DNA of 64,000 bases, from positions 1 to 64,000 of the forward strand of contig NZ_SIJH01000006.1 of the NCBI RefSeq assembly GCF_004762095.1. The letters are read 5' to 3'. Origin of the DNA: Tabrizicola caldifontis (GTDB taxonomy: Bacteria > Pseudomonadota > Alphaproteobacteria > Rhodobacterales > Rhodobacteraceae). The notes beneath the pieces were generated by a model, which had not been told where the DNA came from, did no database searches, and worked only from the letters and a program-made list of their open reading frames with translations. A program made the translations under genes and the position numbers. Numbering within the stretch: position 1 is the first letter of the stretch; every line of letters begins with the position of its first letter. This document shows, one piece after another, positions 34,448 to 44,541 of the stretch.

Positions 34448-36133
34448 TCAGTTACCGAGTATCCCCGGCAGCCGCAGCCCGTGCTCCTTGGCGCACTGGA
34501 TCGCGGCCTCGTAGCCCGCATCCGCATGCCGCCACACGCCCGAGGCCGGGTCGTTCCACAAGACACGCTCCAGCCGCCGCGCGGCCTCGGGCGTGCCGTC
34601 GGCCACGATCACCACGCCCGCGTGCTGGCTGAACCCCATGCCGACCCCGCCGCCGTGGTGGATCGAAACCCAGGTCGCTCCGCTCGCGGTGTTGACCAGT
34701 GCGTTCAAAAGCGGCCAGTCGGAAACCGCATCCGAGCCGTCCTTCATGCCTTCCGTCTCGCGGTTGGGCGAGGCGACCGAGCCACTGTCCAGATGGTCCC
34801 GCCCGATCACGATGGGCGCCTTCAGCTCTCCGCTGGCGACCATCTCGTTGAACATCAGCCCCGCCCGGTGCCGGTCGCCCAGCCCGATCCAGCAGATCCG
34901 CGCTGGCAGGCCCTGGAAGGCGATGCGTTCCCCGGCCATGTCGAGCCAGCGGTGCAGATGCGCGTTGTCGGGGAAAAGCCGCTTCATCGCCGCATCGGTC
35001 TTGCGGATGTCCTCGGGGTCGCCCGACAGCGCGCACCAGCGGAAGGGGCCGATCCCCTTGCAGAACAGCGGGCGGATGTAGGCCGGGACGAAACCGGGGA
35101 AGGCGAAAGCGTTCTCGAAACCCTCCTCCTTCGCCACCTGGCGGATGTTGTTGCCGTAGTCGAGCGTGGGAATCCCCTCGTTCCAGAAGCCCACCATCGC
35201 CTCGACATGGGCGCGCATCGAATGCCGCGCGGCCTTCTCCACCGCCGCCGGGTCGGTCTCCTGCTTCGCGCGCCATTCGGCGACGCTCCAGCCCGCCGGG
35301 CAATAGCCGTGCAGCGGATCATGGGCCGAGGTCTGGTCGGTCACGATGTCCGGGCGCGGCCCGCCCGCGCGCATCCGGGCGAGAAGTTCGGGAAAGACTT
35401 CTGCCGCGTTGCCCAGAAGGCCCACCGACTTCGCCTCGCCCTTCGCCGTCCAGTCGGCGATCATGGCCAGGGCTTCGTCAAGGGTATGAGCTTTCGCGTC
35501 CAGATAACGCGTGCGGATGCGGAAATCGATCCGCGTCTCGTCGATCTCCACCGCCAGGCAGCAGGCGCCCGCCATCACGGCGGCCAGGGGCTGCGCGCCG
35601 CCCATGCCGCCGAGGCCGCCGGTCAGGATCCAGCGGCCCGTGAGGTTACCGCCGTAATGCTGCCGCCCGGCCTCGGCGAAGGTCTCGTAGGTGCCCTGCA
35701 CGATGCCTTGCGTGCCGATGTAGATCCAGGACCCGGCGGTCATCTGGCCGTACATCATCAGGCCCTTGCGGTCGAGCTCGTTGAAATGCGCCCAAGTGGC
35801 CCAGTGCGGAACGAGGTTCGAGTTGGCGATCAGCACGCGCGGGGCGTCGCTGTGGGTGCGGACGATGGCCACGGGCTTGCCGGATTGGACGACCAGTGTC
35901 TCGTCCGACTCCAAGTCCTTCAGGCTGGCGACGATCCGGTCAAAGTCGTCCCAGGTCCGTGCGGCGCGGCCGATTCCGCCATAGACCACCAGTTCATGCG
36001 GGTTTTCGGCCACGTCGGGATGAAGGTTGTTCATCAGCATCCGCATCGCGGCCTCGGTCTGCCAGGATTTGCAGGTCCGCTCTGGGCCGGTCGGCGGGTA
36101 GATGTCGCGGAGGTTGTGGCGGGGGTTCGTCAT
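34448..36133 (-). CDS. hutU: Urocanate hydratase
   Basis: This 561-residue cytosolic enzyme converts urocanate to imidazolonepropionate with tightly bound NAD. The family motifs are [19 protein letters not shown] (NAD site) and [20 protein letters not shown], with [15 protein letters not shown] near the end. AGGAG lies before ATG 36133. It is third in the hutI-hutH-hutU unit, separated from hutH by an intergenic hairpin repeat. Confidence 0.97.
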   Translation of the reverse strand: MTNPRHNLRDIYPPTGPERTCKSWQTEAAMRMLMNNLHPDVAENPHELVVYGGIGRAARTWDDFDRIVASLKDLESDETLVVQSGKPVAIVRTHSDAPRVLIANSNLVPHWATWAHFNELDRKGLMMYGQMTAGSWIYIGTQGIVQGTYETFAEAGRQHYGGNLTGRWILTGGLGGMGGAQPLAAVMAGACCLAVEIDETRIDFRIRTRYLDAKAHTLDEALAMIADWTAKGEAKSVGLLGNAAEVFPELLARMRAGGPRPDIVTDQTSAHDPLHGYCPAGWSVAEWRAKQETDPAAVEKAARHSMRAHVEAMVGFWNEGIPTLDYGNNIRQVAKEEGFENAFAFPGFVPAYIRPLFCKGIGPFRWCALSGDPEDIRKTDAAMKRLFPDNAHLHRWLDMAGERIAFQGLPARICWIGLGDRHRAGLMFNEMVASGELKAPIVIGRDHLDSGSVASPNRETEGMKDGSDAVSDWPLLNALVNTASGATWVSIHHGGGVGMGFSQHAGVVIVADGTPEAARRLERVLWNDPASGVWRHADAGYEAAIQCAKEHGLRLPGILGN

Positions 36134-36157
36134 GGTCGGGCTCCTGGTCTGGTGGAG

Positions 36158-36203
36158 GCCCCGGGGGCGCTTCGCCCCCCGGACCCCCCGAGGATATTTG
36201 GGA
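36158..36203. repeat. Dispersed hairpin repeat, copy 1
   Basis: CCGGGGGCGCTTCGCCCCCC forms a stem with a TTCG-type loop and is followed by GGACCCCCCGAGGATATTTG. Related copies lie at 41965-42015 and 53818-53862, all read on the plus strand and all intergenic. This copy sits between hutH and hutU. Confidence 0.6.
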
Positions 36204-36213
36204 ACGGAAGAAG

Positions 36214-37746
36214 TCAGGCGAGGGCGGGAAGGGGGACGCCCGTGGCGCGGCCAAGCGCGCCCTCGGCCACCAATGCGGCAGCCTTGGCAAGATCAGGGGC
36301 GAGGTAGCGGTCGTCTTCCAGGGCACGCACCTCGGCCCGCAGCACGTGCAGCGCGGCCTGCAGCGGGGCGGAGGTGCGCAGCGGCGCGCGGAACTCCACC
36401 CCTTGCGCGGCGCAGAGCGCCTCGACGCCGAGGATGACGTGCAGATTCGTGGCCATCCGGCCCAAGCGGCGCGCGCCGTGGGCGGCCATCGAGACGTGAT
36501 CCTCCTGGTTGGCGCTGGTCGGCGTCGAATCGATCACCGTGGGATGGGCGAGGTGCTTGTTCTCGCTCATCAGCGCGGCGGTGGTGACCTCGGCGATCAT
36601 CAGGCCGGAGTTCAGGCCGGGCTTCGGAGTCAGGAAGGCGGGCAGGTCGAAGGACAGCGTCGGGTCCACCATCAACGCCACGCGGCGTTGCGCGATGGCG
36701 CCGATCTCGGCGATGGCCATGGCGATCATGTCGGCGGCGAATCCCACGGGTTCGGCGTGGAAATTGCCGCCCGAGACGATCTGGCCATCCGACAGGACCA
36801 GCGGGTTGTCGGTGGCGGCATTGGCCTCGATCTCAAGCGTCCGCGCCGCCATGCGCAACACGTCCATCGCCGCGCCCGTCACCTGCGGCTGGCAGCGGAT
36901 GCAGTAGGGGTCCTGGACGCGGGTATCGCCCTCGCGGTGGCTTTCGCGGATCTCGCTGCCGGCAAGCAGCGCGCGCATTGTCGCCGCCGCCTCGATCTGG
37001 CCGGGATGGCCGCGAAGGGTGTGGATTTCGGGTTCCAGCGGCGCGGTCGATCCCATGATCGCATCGGTGGACATGGCCGAGATCACCAGCGCCTCGCGCG
37101 TGGCAGACCAGGCCTGGAACAGGCCGGCCAGCGCATAGGCGGTGGAAAACTGCGTGCCGTTGATGAGGGCAAGCCCTTCCTTCGCGCCCAGCGTGATCGG
37201 CGATAGTCCTTTCTGCGCAAGGGCTTCGGCGCCGGGCTTCACCTGGCCGTCCACCATCGCCTCGCCATGGCCGATCAGCACTGCGGTCATATGCGCCAGA
37301 GGCGCGAGGTCGCCGGAGGCGCCGACCGAGCCCTGGTCGGGGATGACCGGGGTCACTCCCCGGGCCAGCATGTCCTCGATCAGCGCCACAACCTCGGGCC
37401 GCACGCCCGAGGCGCCGCGGCCGAGCGAGAGGAGCTTCAGCACCATCATCAGCCGTGCCACGTCCTCGGCCATGGGCACGCCCACGCCGCAGCAATGGCT
37501 GAGGATCAGGTTTTTCTGAAGCGTGGCAGTATCTTCCGGCGCGATCTTTATACTGGCGAGCTTGCCGAATCCTGTATTTACACCATAGACCGCGGCCCGC
37601 CCGGTCGCTGCGGCCGCGATGTGGCTTGCGGCGCGCGCGATCCCCGGACGCGCGCTGTCGTGCAGGCGGGCGGGCAGGCGCTGCCTGTAGATACGCTCGA
37701 TCTGGGCAAGGCTGACCTGGCCGGGGATCAGGATTTCAGGCGTCAA
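36214..37746 (-). CDS. hutH: Histidine ammonia-lyase
   Basis: This 510-residue enzyme deaminates histidine to urocanate, the first hut step. The MIO cofactor forms from A143-S144-G145 in [33 protein letters not shown] is the other family motif. The start is set at TTG 37746 ([10 protein letters not shown]), six bases after GGAGG and overlapping the hutI stop by 11 bases. Upstream residues in the longer frame are the shadow of hutI. Confidence 0.95.
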   Translation of the reverse strand: MTPEILIPGQVSLAQIERIYRQRLPARLHDSARPGIARAASHIAAAATGRAAVYGVNTGFGKLASIKIAPEDTATLQKNLILSHCCGVGVPMAEDVARLMMVLKLLSLGRGASGVRPEVVALIEDMLARGVTPVIPDQGSVGASGDLAPLAHMTAVLIGHGEAMVDGQVKPGAEALAQKGLSPITLGAKEGLALINGTQFSTAYALAGLFQAWSATREALVISAMSTDAIMGSTAPLEPEIHTLRGHPGQIEAAATMRALLAGSEIRESHREGDTRVQDPYCIRCQPQVTGAAMDVLRMAARTLEIEANAATDNPLVLSDGQIVSGGNFHAEPVGFAADMIAMAIAEIGAIAQRRVALMVDPTLSFDLPAFLTPKPGLNSGLMIAEVTTAALMSENKHLAHPTVIDSTPTSANQEDHVSMAAHGARRLGRMATNLHVILGVEALCAAQGVEFRAPLRTSAPLQAALHVLRAEVRALEDDRYLAPDLAKAAALVAEGALGRATGVPLPALA

Positions 37747-38929
37747 GACGGCCTCCGTATATGCGTTGATGCAGCGCGGTGGCGCCGATGCGGTAGCTGA
37801 GTTCCGCCGGATGGTCGGCCTCCCATATCGCCAGGTCGGCGCGCAGGCCCGGCGCGATGCGGCCCCGGTCGCCCAGCCCCAGCGCGCGGGCGGCATGGGC
37901 CGTGGTGCCGAGAAGCGCCTCTTCCGGCGTCAGGCGGAACAGGGTGCAGGCCATGTTCATCGCCAAGGTCAGCGAGGCCATGGGCGAGGAACCAGGGTTC
38001 AGGTCGGTCGCCACCGCCATCGGGACACCCGCCGCGCGCAGGGCGGCGATGGGCGGCAGCTGGCCTTCCCGCAGCGTGTAGAACGCGCCCGGCAGGATCA
38101 CCGCAACCGTGCCCGCCGCCGCCATTGCCGCAATGCCCTTGGGCGAGAGATATTCCAGATGATCCGCAGAAAGCGCCCCGTGCCGGGCGGCGAAGGCGGC
38201 GCCGCCCTGGTCGGAAAGCTGCTCGGCATGGATCTTCACGGGAAGGCCCAGGGCGCGGGCCTCGACGAAGAGGGGCGCAAGCTCGTCCACCGAAAAGGCG
38301 ATGGTCTCGCAGAAGGCATCGACCGCATCGACGACCCCCTCGGCCCGGGCCAGGCGAAGCGAGGGAATGGCGACCTCGGCGATGTAACTGCCCGGGTTGC
38401 CCCAGTATTCCGGCGCAACCGCATGGGCGGCAAGATGGCTGGTCCTTACAGTGATTGGCCGGTTGTCGGCGATGCGTCGCGCAACACGAAGCATCTTCAG
38501 CTCGTCTTCGACCGTGAGGCCATAGCCGGACTTCACCTCGATCGTCGTGGCGCCGCTGGCGATCAGCTGGTCGATCCGGTGCAGGGCTGCAGCAAGCAGA
38601 TCGTCCTCGGACGCCGCGCGGGTGGCGGTCACGGTGGAAAGGATCCCGCCTCCGGCGCGGGCGATCTCTTCGTAGCTTGCGCCCTTCAATCGCAGCTCGA
38701 ATTCGACCGCGCGGTGTCCGGCAAAGACGGTGTGGGTGTGGCAATCGATCAGTCCCGGTGTGACCAGGCGTCCGGCACAGTCGTGCTCGGGCAGGGCGCG
38801 GAAGGTCGCGGGCAGGCTGGTCATTGGCCCGGCCCAGGCGATCCGGTCGCCGTCCATTGCCACGGCGGCATCGGGGATCAGGCCATAGCCGTTGATCATC
38901 GTTGCAAGGGTGGCATGGGTCAGAAGCAT
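37736..38929 (-). CDS. hutI: Imidazolonepropionase
   Basis: This 397-residue metal-dependent amidohydrolase opens the imidazolone ring to give formiminoglutamate. The metal site includes [12 protein letters not shown] and later [19 protein letters not shown] and [10 protein letters not shown]. It is the first gene of the leftward hut unit and starts 31 bases after the predicted -10 box beside the HutC operator. Confidence 0.96.
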   Translation of the reverse strand: MLLTHATLATMINGYGLIPDAAVAMDGDRIAWAGPMTSLPATFRALPEHDCAGRLVTPGLIDCHTHTVFAGHRAVEFELRLKGASYEEIARAGGGILSTVTATRAASEDDLLAAALHRIDQLIASGATTIEVKSGYGLTVEDELKMLRVARRIADNRPITVRTSHLAAHAVAPEYWGNPGSYIAEVAIPSLRLARAEGVVDAVDAFCETIAFSVDELAPLFVEARALGLPVKIHAEQLSDQGGAAFAARHGALSADHLEYLSPKGIAAMAAAGTVAVILPGAFYTLREGQLPPIAALRAAGVPMAVATDLNPGSSPMASLTLAMNMACTLFRLTPEEALLGTTAHAARALGLGDRGRIAPGLRADLAIWEADHPAELSYRIGATALHQRIYGGRLDA

Positions 38930-38948
38930 CGGCGTCTTGCCTTATGAC

Positions 38949-38988
38949 TGGTATAATGGTTAATATGTCTAGACATAATGCAAGTCAA
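38949..38988. promoter_or_regulatory. Divergent hut promoters with HutC-type operator
   Basis: The perfect palindrome TATGTCTAGACATA (38964-38977) contains GTCTAGAC, which fits the GTnTAnAC core of HutC-subfamily GntR regulators. It fills the 17-base spacer between TTGACT (minus strand, 38988-38983) and TATTAA (38965-38960) that would drive hutI. On the plus strand an extended -10 (TGGTATAAT, 38949-38957) would drive hutF, with the operator at its start site. Repressor binding should close both. Confidence 0.65.
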
Positions 38989-38998
38989 GTGAGTCACC

Positions 38999-40339
38999 AT
39001 GATCCTTCACGCCACCTCTGCCCTGTTGCCCGACGGTTGGGCGCGGGATGTCCGCATCCGCGTGGAGGGGGGGCGCATTGCCGAGGTGACGGCCGGGGTG
39101 CCGGGGCAGGGGCACGGTGTCCTGCTGCCCGCTCCGGTGAACCTGCATTCGCACACCTTCCAGCGTGCCATGGCCGGGCTGACCGAAGGCCGTACCGCCG
39201 GGCAGGACAGTTTCTGGACCTGGCGCGCGCTGATGTATCGCTTTCTTGACCGGCTTTCCCCCGAGGACATGCAGGCCATCGCCGCGCAGGCTATGGTCGA
39301 GATGGCCGAGGCCGGGTTTTCGGCGGTCTGCGAATTCCACTACCTGCACCATCCGGTCGGGGGCGGCACCCATGCCGACCCGGCCGAGATGTCCGCCCGC
39401 ATCGCCGAGGCGGCGCGGGAAACCGGGCTTGGCCTGACGCATCTGCCGGTCATCTACGAACAGGGCGGGGTGGACGGGCGGGCCCTCACGGGCGGGCAGC
39501 TGCGCTTCGGCTCCTCGCCCGAGGTCTTTGCGGCGCTGCTGGAAGGGGCGGGGCGGGCGCTCTCCGACTTGCCTGACGTGGTGCTGGGCGTCGCGCCCCA
39601 TTCGCTGCGCGCGGTCCGCCGCGAGACGCTGGCCCGCGTGGCCGGGATGACGCAGGGCCCCATCCACATGCACATCGCCGAACAGGTGGCCGAGGTCGAG
39701 GAGGTCCGCACCGCCTGGGGCGCGCGCCCGGTGGAATGGGCCTGCGCGAACCTGCCCCTCGATGCCCGGTGGTGCATGATCCATGCCACCCAGATGACGC
39801 CCGCCGAGACCGCCGCGCTGGCCCGCACCGGGGCGGTCACGGGGCTGTGCCCGATCACCGAGGCGAACCTGGGCGACGGCATCTTCGACGGCCCGGGCTG
39901 GCTTGCGGCGTGCGGGATCTTCGGGGTGGGCACCGACAGCAACGTCCGCATCTCGCTGGCCGAGGAGTTGCGGCTTCTGGAATATTCCCAGAGGCTTGGC
40001 CACAGGGCGCGGGCGGTGATGGCCGATGAGCGTTCCACCGGGCGGCTTCTCTGGGACCAGGCCGCGCGGGGCGGCGCGCAGGCGGCGGGGCGCGGGCGCG
40101 GCGTGATCGCGGTGGGCGAATGGGCCGATCTGGTGGCGTTGGACACCGGCGATCTGCGGCTCGAGGGGCTGGAAGGCGACCGGCTCCTGGATGCCGTGAT
40201 CTTCGCCGGGCGCGACGGGCTGGTCACGGACCTCTGGTCCGCCGGACGACATGTCGTGCGGGGCGGGCACCACATCGCCCGCGAGGCCGTGGCCCAGCGT
40301 TTCCGCGCCACCATGCGCCGCCTGAGGGACGCGCTGTGA
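38999..40339 (+). CDS. hutF: Formimidoylglutamate deiminase
   Basis: This 446-residue amidohydrolase converts N-formimino-glutamate to N-formyl-glutamate with release of ammonia. The metal ligands appear in NLHSHTFQRAMAGLTEG, GVAPHSLRAV, HIAEQVAEVEE and GVGTDSNVRISL. HutF implies the five-step pathway that needs HutG (formylglutamate deformylase), which is not in the window. The stop overlaps the GTG start of hutC (GTGA). Confidence 0.95.
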   Translation: MILHATSALLPDGWARDVRIRVEGGRIAEVTAGVPGQGHGVLLPAPVNLHSHTFQRAMAGLTEGRTAGQDSFWTWRALMYRFLDRLSPEDMQAIAAQAMVEMAEAGFSAVCEFHYLHHPVGGGTHADPAEMSARIAEAARETGLGLTHLPVIYEQGGVDGRALTGGQLRFGSSPEVFAALLEGAGRALSDLPDVVLGVAPHSLRAVRRETLARVAGMTQGPIHMHIAEQVAEVEEVRTAWGARPVEWACANLPLDARWCMIHATQMTPAETAALARTGAVTGLCPITEANLGDGIFDGPGWLAACGIFGVGTDSNVRISLAEELRLLEYSQRLGHRARAVMADERSTGRLLWDQAARGGAQAAGRGRGVIAVGEWADLVALDTGDLRLEGLEGDRLLDAVIFAGRDGLVTDLWSAGRHVVRGGHHIAREAVAQRFRATMRRLRDAL

Positions 40340-41022
40340 CGCTGGGCTGGGAGGAGATCCGGGCCGAGGTGCTGCGCCGCATACGCGCGCGCGAATGGCC
40401 GCCTGGCGCCCTGATTCCGGGAGAGGAGGCGCTGGCCGAGGAGTTCGGTGTCGCCCGTGCCACGGTGAACCGCGCAATGCGCGATCTGGCCGAGGCGGGG
40501 GTGATAGAGCGCAAGAAGCGGGCCGGGACACGGGTTGCGGAATTGCCGGTGCGGCGCGCCCGCCTGGAAATTCCGGTGATCCGGCTGGATGTGCTGGGCC
40601 GGGGGCTGACCTATGATTTCAAGCTGCTTGCCGACCGCGTGGAACGCGCACCCATCCCTGTTACCGCCCGGCTCGGCCTGCCCGAAGGCACGGCAATGCG
40701 GTATCTCGAGACGCTGCACCTTGCCGGGGGACGCCCCTTCGTGCTTGAGACGCGATGGCTGAACCCGGCCATTCTGCCTGCGCCCCCGCCCGATTTTGCC
40801 GCAGTCAGCGCGAACGAATGGCTGGTCACGCACGTCAGCCTGGTTTCTGGCGACATTGCCTTCACTGCGGAACCGGCAACCCCACGCGAGGCCGAGGTGA
40901 TGGGCATGGCGCCCGGCACGCCGCTGTTGGTGGCCGAACGGACCACGCACGGCACCACGGGACCGGTGACGCTGGTGCGGCTGGCCCACGCGCCGGGGCA
41001 TCGGGTGCAGATGACCTTCTGA
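40336..41022 (+). CDS. hutC: Histidine utilisation repressor, GntR family
   Basis: This 228-residue regulator has an N-terminal winged helix (EEALAEEFGVARATVNRAMR, about residues 30-70) and a UTRA ligand domain (about 85-225, with TYDFKLLADRVE and FVLETRWLNP). In characterised systems urocanate binding releases HutC from hut promoters. It is coupled to hutF and is the likely ligand of the palindrome at 38964-38977. The GTG start at 40336 overlaps the hutF stop. Confidence 0.92.
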   Translation: MTLGWEEIRAEVLRRIRAREWPPGALIPGEEALAEEFGVARATVNRAMRDLAEAGVIERKKRAGTRVAELPVRRARLEIPVIRLDVLGRGLTYDFKLLADRVERAPIPVTARLGLPEGTAMRYLETLHLAGGRPFVLETRWLNPAILPAPPPDFAAVSANEWLVTHVSLVSGDIAFTAEPATPREAEVMGMAPGTPLLVAERTTHGTTGPVTLVRLAHAPGHRVQMTF

Positions 41023-41100
41023 CCCGCCGTTCATGACTTCCCTGCGGTCGGTCTTTGCCGGTGCCTTGGGCGAGGGCCCGCAACTGCGCACCGAGCCGGT

Positions 41101-41946
41101 TCAGCGGAAATGCCGGGCGACCAGCTGGGTCAGCCGGCGATGCAGGGGCAGGGTGCGATGGCGGATGTGAATCGCGGCAAAGACCGGCTGGCGCAGGTCG
41201 GGCGCGTCCTTGACGGCCATGAACCGGCCGCCCGCTATCAGATCCGACGCCGTCTTGGCCAGCACATAGCCCGATCCGCCCATCGCCGTCAGCAGCGAGA
41301 CGACCGACCCCGACTGCCCGACCGAGACAGGCGCCCCCGCCAGGTCCGGCGTGGTCTGGCGGTGCATCTCCTCGAAGGCGGGCGAGAAGTGGGCAAAGAC
41401 GAAGCGGTCGGACCTGACCTCGGCCAGCCGCGGGGTTTCGGTCGAGATCATGCGGTAGGTCACCTCGCCCACGCTGTCGAAATGCAGGTCGGGATGCGGC
41501 TTGGGTGAGAACATCACCGCAAAGTCGAGAATGCCGGTCAGCAGGTCGGCGCACATCTGGTTGGAGTAGTCGGGCTCGATGTAGAAGGCAGTCTCGGGGA
41601 AGGCCGCGCGGAACTCGGCCACCCAGTCGCCCAGATAGACCGCCGCCAGGTCGTTCTGGATGCCCAGCCGCAACAGATGCTGCGCGCCCTGCGGGATCTT
41701 GATCCGCCGCTGCGCCTCGTTCCATTCATGGCGCAGGGCGCGGGCATGCGGCTCAAAGCGCTTGCCCTCGGGCGTGAGGTCCGTGCCCGCGCGCGACCGG
41801 TCGAAAAGCCGCGAGCCCACCGCCTGTTCCAGCGCCGCGACCCGGGCCGAGACGGTGGATTGCGTGATCCGCAGCCGTTCCGCCGTGCGGTGGAAACTGC
41901 GGGTTTCGGCAAGGTCGAGGAAGGTGTCGAGAAGGTCGATCTGCAT
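41101..41946 (-). CDS. LysR-family transcription regulator
   Basis: This 281-residue regulator has its helix-turn-helix at residues 15-40 (SFHRTAERLRITQSTVSARV) and a substrate-binding-protein-like effector domain (about 88-275). It is divergent from the FAD/GcvT operon across 171 bases that hold a TTGATCG-N7-CGATCAA dyad, so it very likely controls that operon and itself. The effector is unknown. Confidence 0.85.
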   Translation of the reverse strand: MQIDLLDTFLDLAETRSFHRTAERLRITQSTVSARVAALEQAVGSRLFDRSRAGTDLTPEGKRFEPHARALRHEWNEAQRRIKIPQGAQHLLRLGIQNDLAAVYLGDWVAEFRAAFPETAFYIEPDYSNQMCADLLTGILDFAVMFSPKPHPDLHFDSVGEVTYRMISTETPRLAEVRSDRFVFAHFSPAFEEMHRQTTPDLAGAPVSVGQSGSVVSLLTAMGGSGYVLAKTASDLIAGGRFMAVKDAPDLRQPVFAAIHIRHRTLPLHRRLTQLVARHFR

Positions 41947-41964
41947 CGGTTTTGCCCTGTGCCT

Positions 41965-42015
41965 GCCCCCTGGGGGCGCTTCGCCCCCCGAGCCCCCAGA
42001 GAGTCTTGGAAAGCA
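41965..42015. repeat. Dispersed hairpin repeat, copy 2
   Basis: GGGGGCGCTTCGCCCCC (41972-41988) with flanking C-rich arms forms the same TTCG-type stem as copy 1, followed by CAGAGAGTCTTGGAAAGCAG. It lies between the LysR gene and its operator. Confidence 0.5.
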
Positions 42016-42025
42016 GCAAGAGGTC

Positions 42026-42094
42026 TTGATCGATTTTCCCGATCAATAGCCCGGTTCCGACCGAATTGAAAGCGGGCGAGTTGCGGCGGATAGT
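42026..42094 (+). promoter_or_regulatory. LysR-type operator and promoter of the FAD/GcvT operon
   Basis: TTGATCG (42026-42032) and CGATCAA (42040-42046) form a dyad of LysR-box size. TTGAAA (42066-42071), 17 bases and GATAGT (42089-42094) form a plausible sigma-70 promoter 20 bases downstream, at the usual activator distance. GGGGAGG before ATG 42118 is the ribosome site. Confidence 0.55.
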
Positions 42095-42117
42095 GGCGCC
42101 GCAAAGGGGAGGCGGCG

Positions 42118-44541
42118 ATGGCGGAATTTGCATCTGCACGGGTGGCGATCATCGGGGGCGGGGCGGTCGGGGCCTCGGCACTGTATCACCTGGCCAAGGC
42201 GGGCTGGACGGACTGCATCCTGTTGGAGAAGAACGAGCTGACCGCCGGATCGACCTGGCATGCGGCGGGCAACGTGCCGACCTTTTCGGCCAGCTGGTCG
42301 ATCATGAACATGCAGCGTTATTCGGCGGGCCTTTACCGGGGCCTCGGCGAGGCGGTGAACTATCCGATGAACTACCATGTGACCGGGTCGGTGCGCCTGG
42401 GCCACTCGAAGGAACGGCTGCAGGAGTTCCGCCGCGTCGTCGGCATGGGCCGCTATCAGGGGATGGATCTTGACATCCTGTCGCCAGAGGAGATCCGGTC
42501 GAAATATCCCTTCGTCGAGACGCACGATCTGACCGGGGCGCTGTATGACCCCTATGACGGCGACATCGACCCCGCGCAGCTGACCCAGGCCCTCGCGGCG
42601 GGGGCCCGGCAAATGGGCGCGCGGGTGGAACGGTTCTGCCCAGTGACGGCGGCGAAGTGGACCGGCAGCGCCTGGATCCTGTCCACCCCCAAGGGCGAGG
42701 TCCGCGCGGAATACGTGGTGAACGCGGGGGGCTACTATGCGGCCCAGGTGGGGGCGATGTTCGGCCGCCGCGTGCCGATGATGGTGATGAGCCACCAGTA
42801 TCTGCTGTTCGATACTATCCCGGAACTGGAGGCCTGGACGAAGGAAGTGGGCCACAAGCTGCCTCTCCTGCGCGACGTGGACTCCTCCTACTACCTTCGG
42901 CAGGAGAAGATGGGCTTCAACCTCGGCCCCTACGAGAACCCCTGCCGCGCGCATTGGGCCACGCCCGACGACCCGATGCCCGAGGACTTTTCTTTCCAGC
43001 TTTTCCCCGACGATCTGGAGCGGCTGGAATGGCACATCAACGATGCCATGGCGCGGGTGCCGCTGTTGCAGAAGGCGGCGCTGCAGAAGGTCATCAACGG
43101 CCCGATCCCCTATACGCCGGACGGCAACCCGCTGATCGGGCCCATGCCGGGCGTGCCGAACGCCTTCGAGGCCTGCGTCTTCACATTCGGCATCTGCCAG
43201 GCGGGCGGAGCGGGCAAGGTGCTGGCGGAATGGGTGACCGAAGGCGGCACCGAATGGGACATGTGGTCCTGCGACCCGCGCCGCTTCACCGGCTGGGAGG
43301 ATCACGACTACTGCGTGCAGAAGGGCATGGAGGTCTATGGCCACGAATATGCCATGCATTTCCCGATGGCCCGCTGGCCCGCCGCGCCCGACCGCAAGCT
43401 TTCGCCGGTTCATGACCGGCTCAAGGCGCTCGGCGCCCAGTTCGCGCCCTACAACGGCTGGGAGCGCGCCGAATGGTTCGCGGCTCCCGGCGACGACACG
43501 AGCTGGGAGGCGACCCAGACCTGGGGCCGCGCAGGCCCGTGGGAGCCGCGCATCCGCGCTGAATGCGAGGCGGTGCGTGACGGGGTCGGCGTGCTCGACC
43601 TGCCGGGCTTCACCAGGCTCAGGCTTGTTGGCCCCGGCGCGCGGGCGCATCTGGCGCGGCTGACGGCATCCAGACTGCCCCAGCCGGGGAGGATCGGGCT
43701 GATCTACTTCGCCGATGACCGCGGGCGCATCGTGACCGAGATGACCTGCATTCCGGCCAGCGACGAGGATGTGGGGCTGATTACTGCCGCAGTGGCGCAG
43801 TCCCACGATGCCGACCTTCTGCGCAAGGGCCTGCCCGAGGGTGTGGAGTTGCAGGACTGGTCGGACCGCGTGCATTGCTTCATCGTCACCGGCCCGAAGT
43901 CGCGCGACCTGCTGGCCTCAATCAGCGAGGGCGATCTGACACTGCCCTGGTTGTCGGTGCAGGAGGCGAAGGTTGCAGGAAAGGACGTGGCGCTGGTGCG
44001 CGTCTCCTTCGCTGGGGAACTTGGCTGGGAGATCCACTGCGACCGCGCTGATGCCCCCGCGATCTTTGATGCGCTGCTGGCTGGCGGTGCGAAACCCTTC
44101 GGGATGAAGGCACTGAACAGCCTTCGCATCGAAAAGGGCTATCGCGCCTGGAAGGGCGATCTTTCGACCGACTATTCCCTGCTGGAAGGCGGGCTTGACC
44201 GGTTCATCGACTGGAACCACGACTTCCCCGGCAAGGCGGCCCTGCTGGCCGAGAAGCAGCGGGGGGTCAGGAAGCGCTTTGTCAGCCTGAAGGTCGAGGC
44301 CGGCGAATGCGACGCGCCCTACATGTCCACCCTCTGGCATCAGGGGCAGGTTGTTGGCGAGACGACCTCGGGCGCCTGGGGCTATCGGGTTGGACATTCG
44401 ATGGCGCTTGGAATGCTCCGGGCAGATCTGGCAGTGCCGGGGACCGAGGTCGAGGTCGAGATCTTCGGCGACAGGGTGAAGGCGACCGTTCTGCCCGACG
44501 GCACGGCCTGGGACGCCAAGAACGAGCGTATCCGGGCATGA
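42118..44541 (+). CDS. FAD-dependent dehydrogenase/GcvT fusion (dimethylglycine/sarcosine dehydrogenase-like)
   Basis: In this 807-residue protein, residues about 8-390 form a DAO-type FAD domain (VAIIGGGAVGASALYHL). H48 in STWHAAG lies where dimethylglycine dehydrogenase attaches FAD covalently. Residues about 430-800 form the folate-binding GcvT and C-terminal barrel domains. Such enzymes oxidise an N-methyl group and pass the one-carbon unit to tetrahydrofolate. It is the first gene of a tightly overlapped operon. Substrate could be dimethylglycine, sarcosine or another methylated amino acid. Confidence 0.88.
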   Translation: MAEFASARVAIIGGGAVGASALYHLAKAGWTDCILLEKNELTAGSTWHAAGNVPTFSASWSIMNMQRYSAGLYRGLGEAVNYPMNYHVTGSVRLGHSKERLQEFRRVVGMGRYQGMDLDILSPEEIRSKYPFVETHDLTGALYDPYDGDIDPAQLTQALAAGARQMGARVERFCPVTAAKWTGSAWILSTPKGEVRAEYVVNAGGYYAAQVGAMFGRRVPMMVMSHQYLLFDTIPELEAWTKEVGHKLPLLRDVDSSYYLRQEKMGFNLGPYENPCRAHWATPDDPMPEDFSFQLFPDDLERLEWHINDAMARVPLLQKAALQKVINGPIPYTPDGNPLIGPMPGVPNAFEACVFTFGICQAGGAGKVLAEWVTEGGTEWDMWSCDPRRFTGWEDHDYCVQKGMEVYGHEYAMHFPMARWPAAPDRKLSPVHDRLKALGAQFAPYNGWERAEWFAAPGDDTSWEATQTWGRAGPWEPRIRAECEAVRDGVGVLDLPGFTRLRLVGPGARAHLARLTASRLPQPGRIGLIYFADDRGRIVTEMTCIPASDEDVGLITAAVAQSHDADLLRKGLPEGVELQDWSDRVHCFIVTGPKSRDLLASISEGDLTLPWLSVQEAKVAGKDVALVRVSFAGELGWEIHCDRADAPAIFDALLAGGAKPFGMKALNSLRIEKGYRAWKGDLSTDYSLLEGGLDRFIDWNHDFPGKAALLAEKQRGVRKRFVSLKVEAGECDAPYMSTLWHQGQVVGETTSGAWGYRVGHSMALGMLRADLAVPGTEVEVEIFGDRVKATVLPDGTAWDAKNERIRA

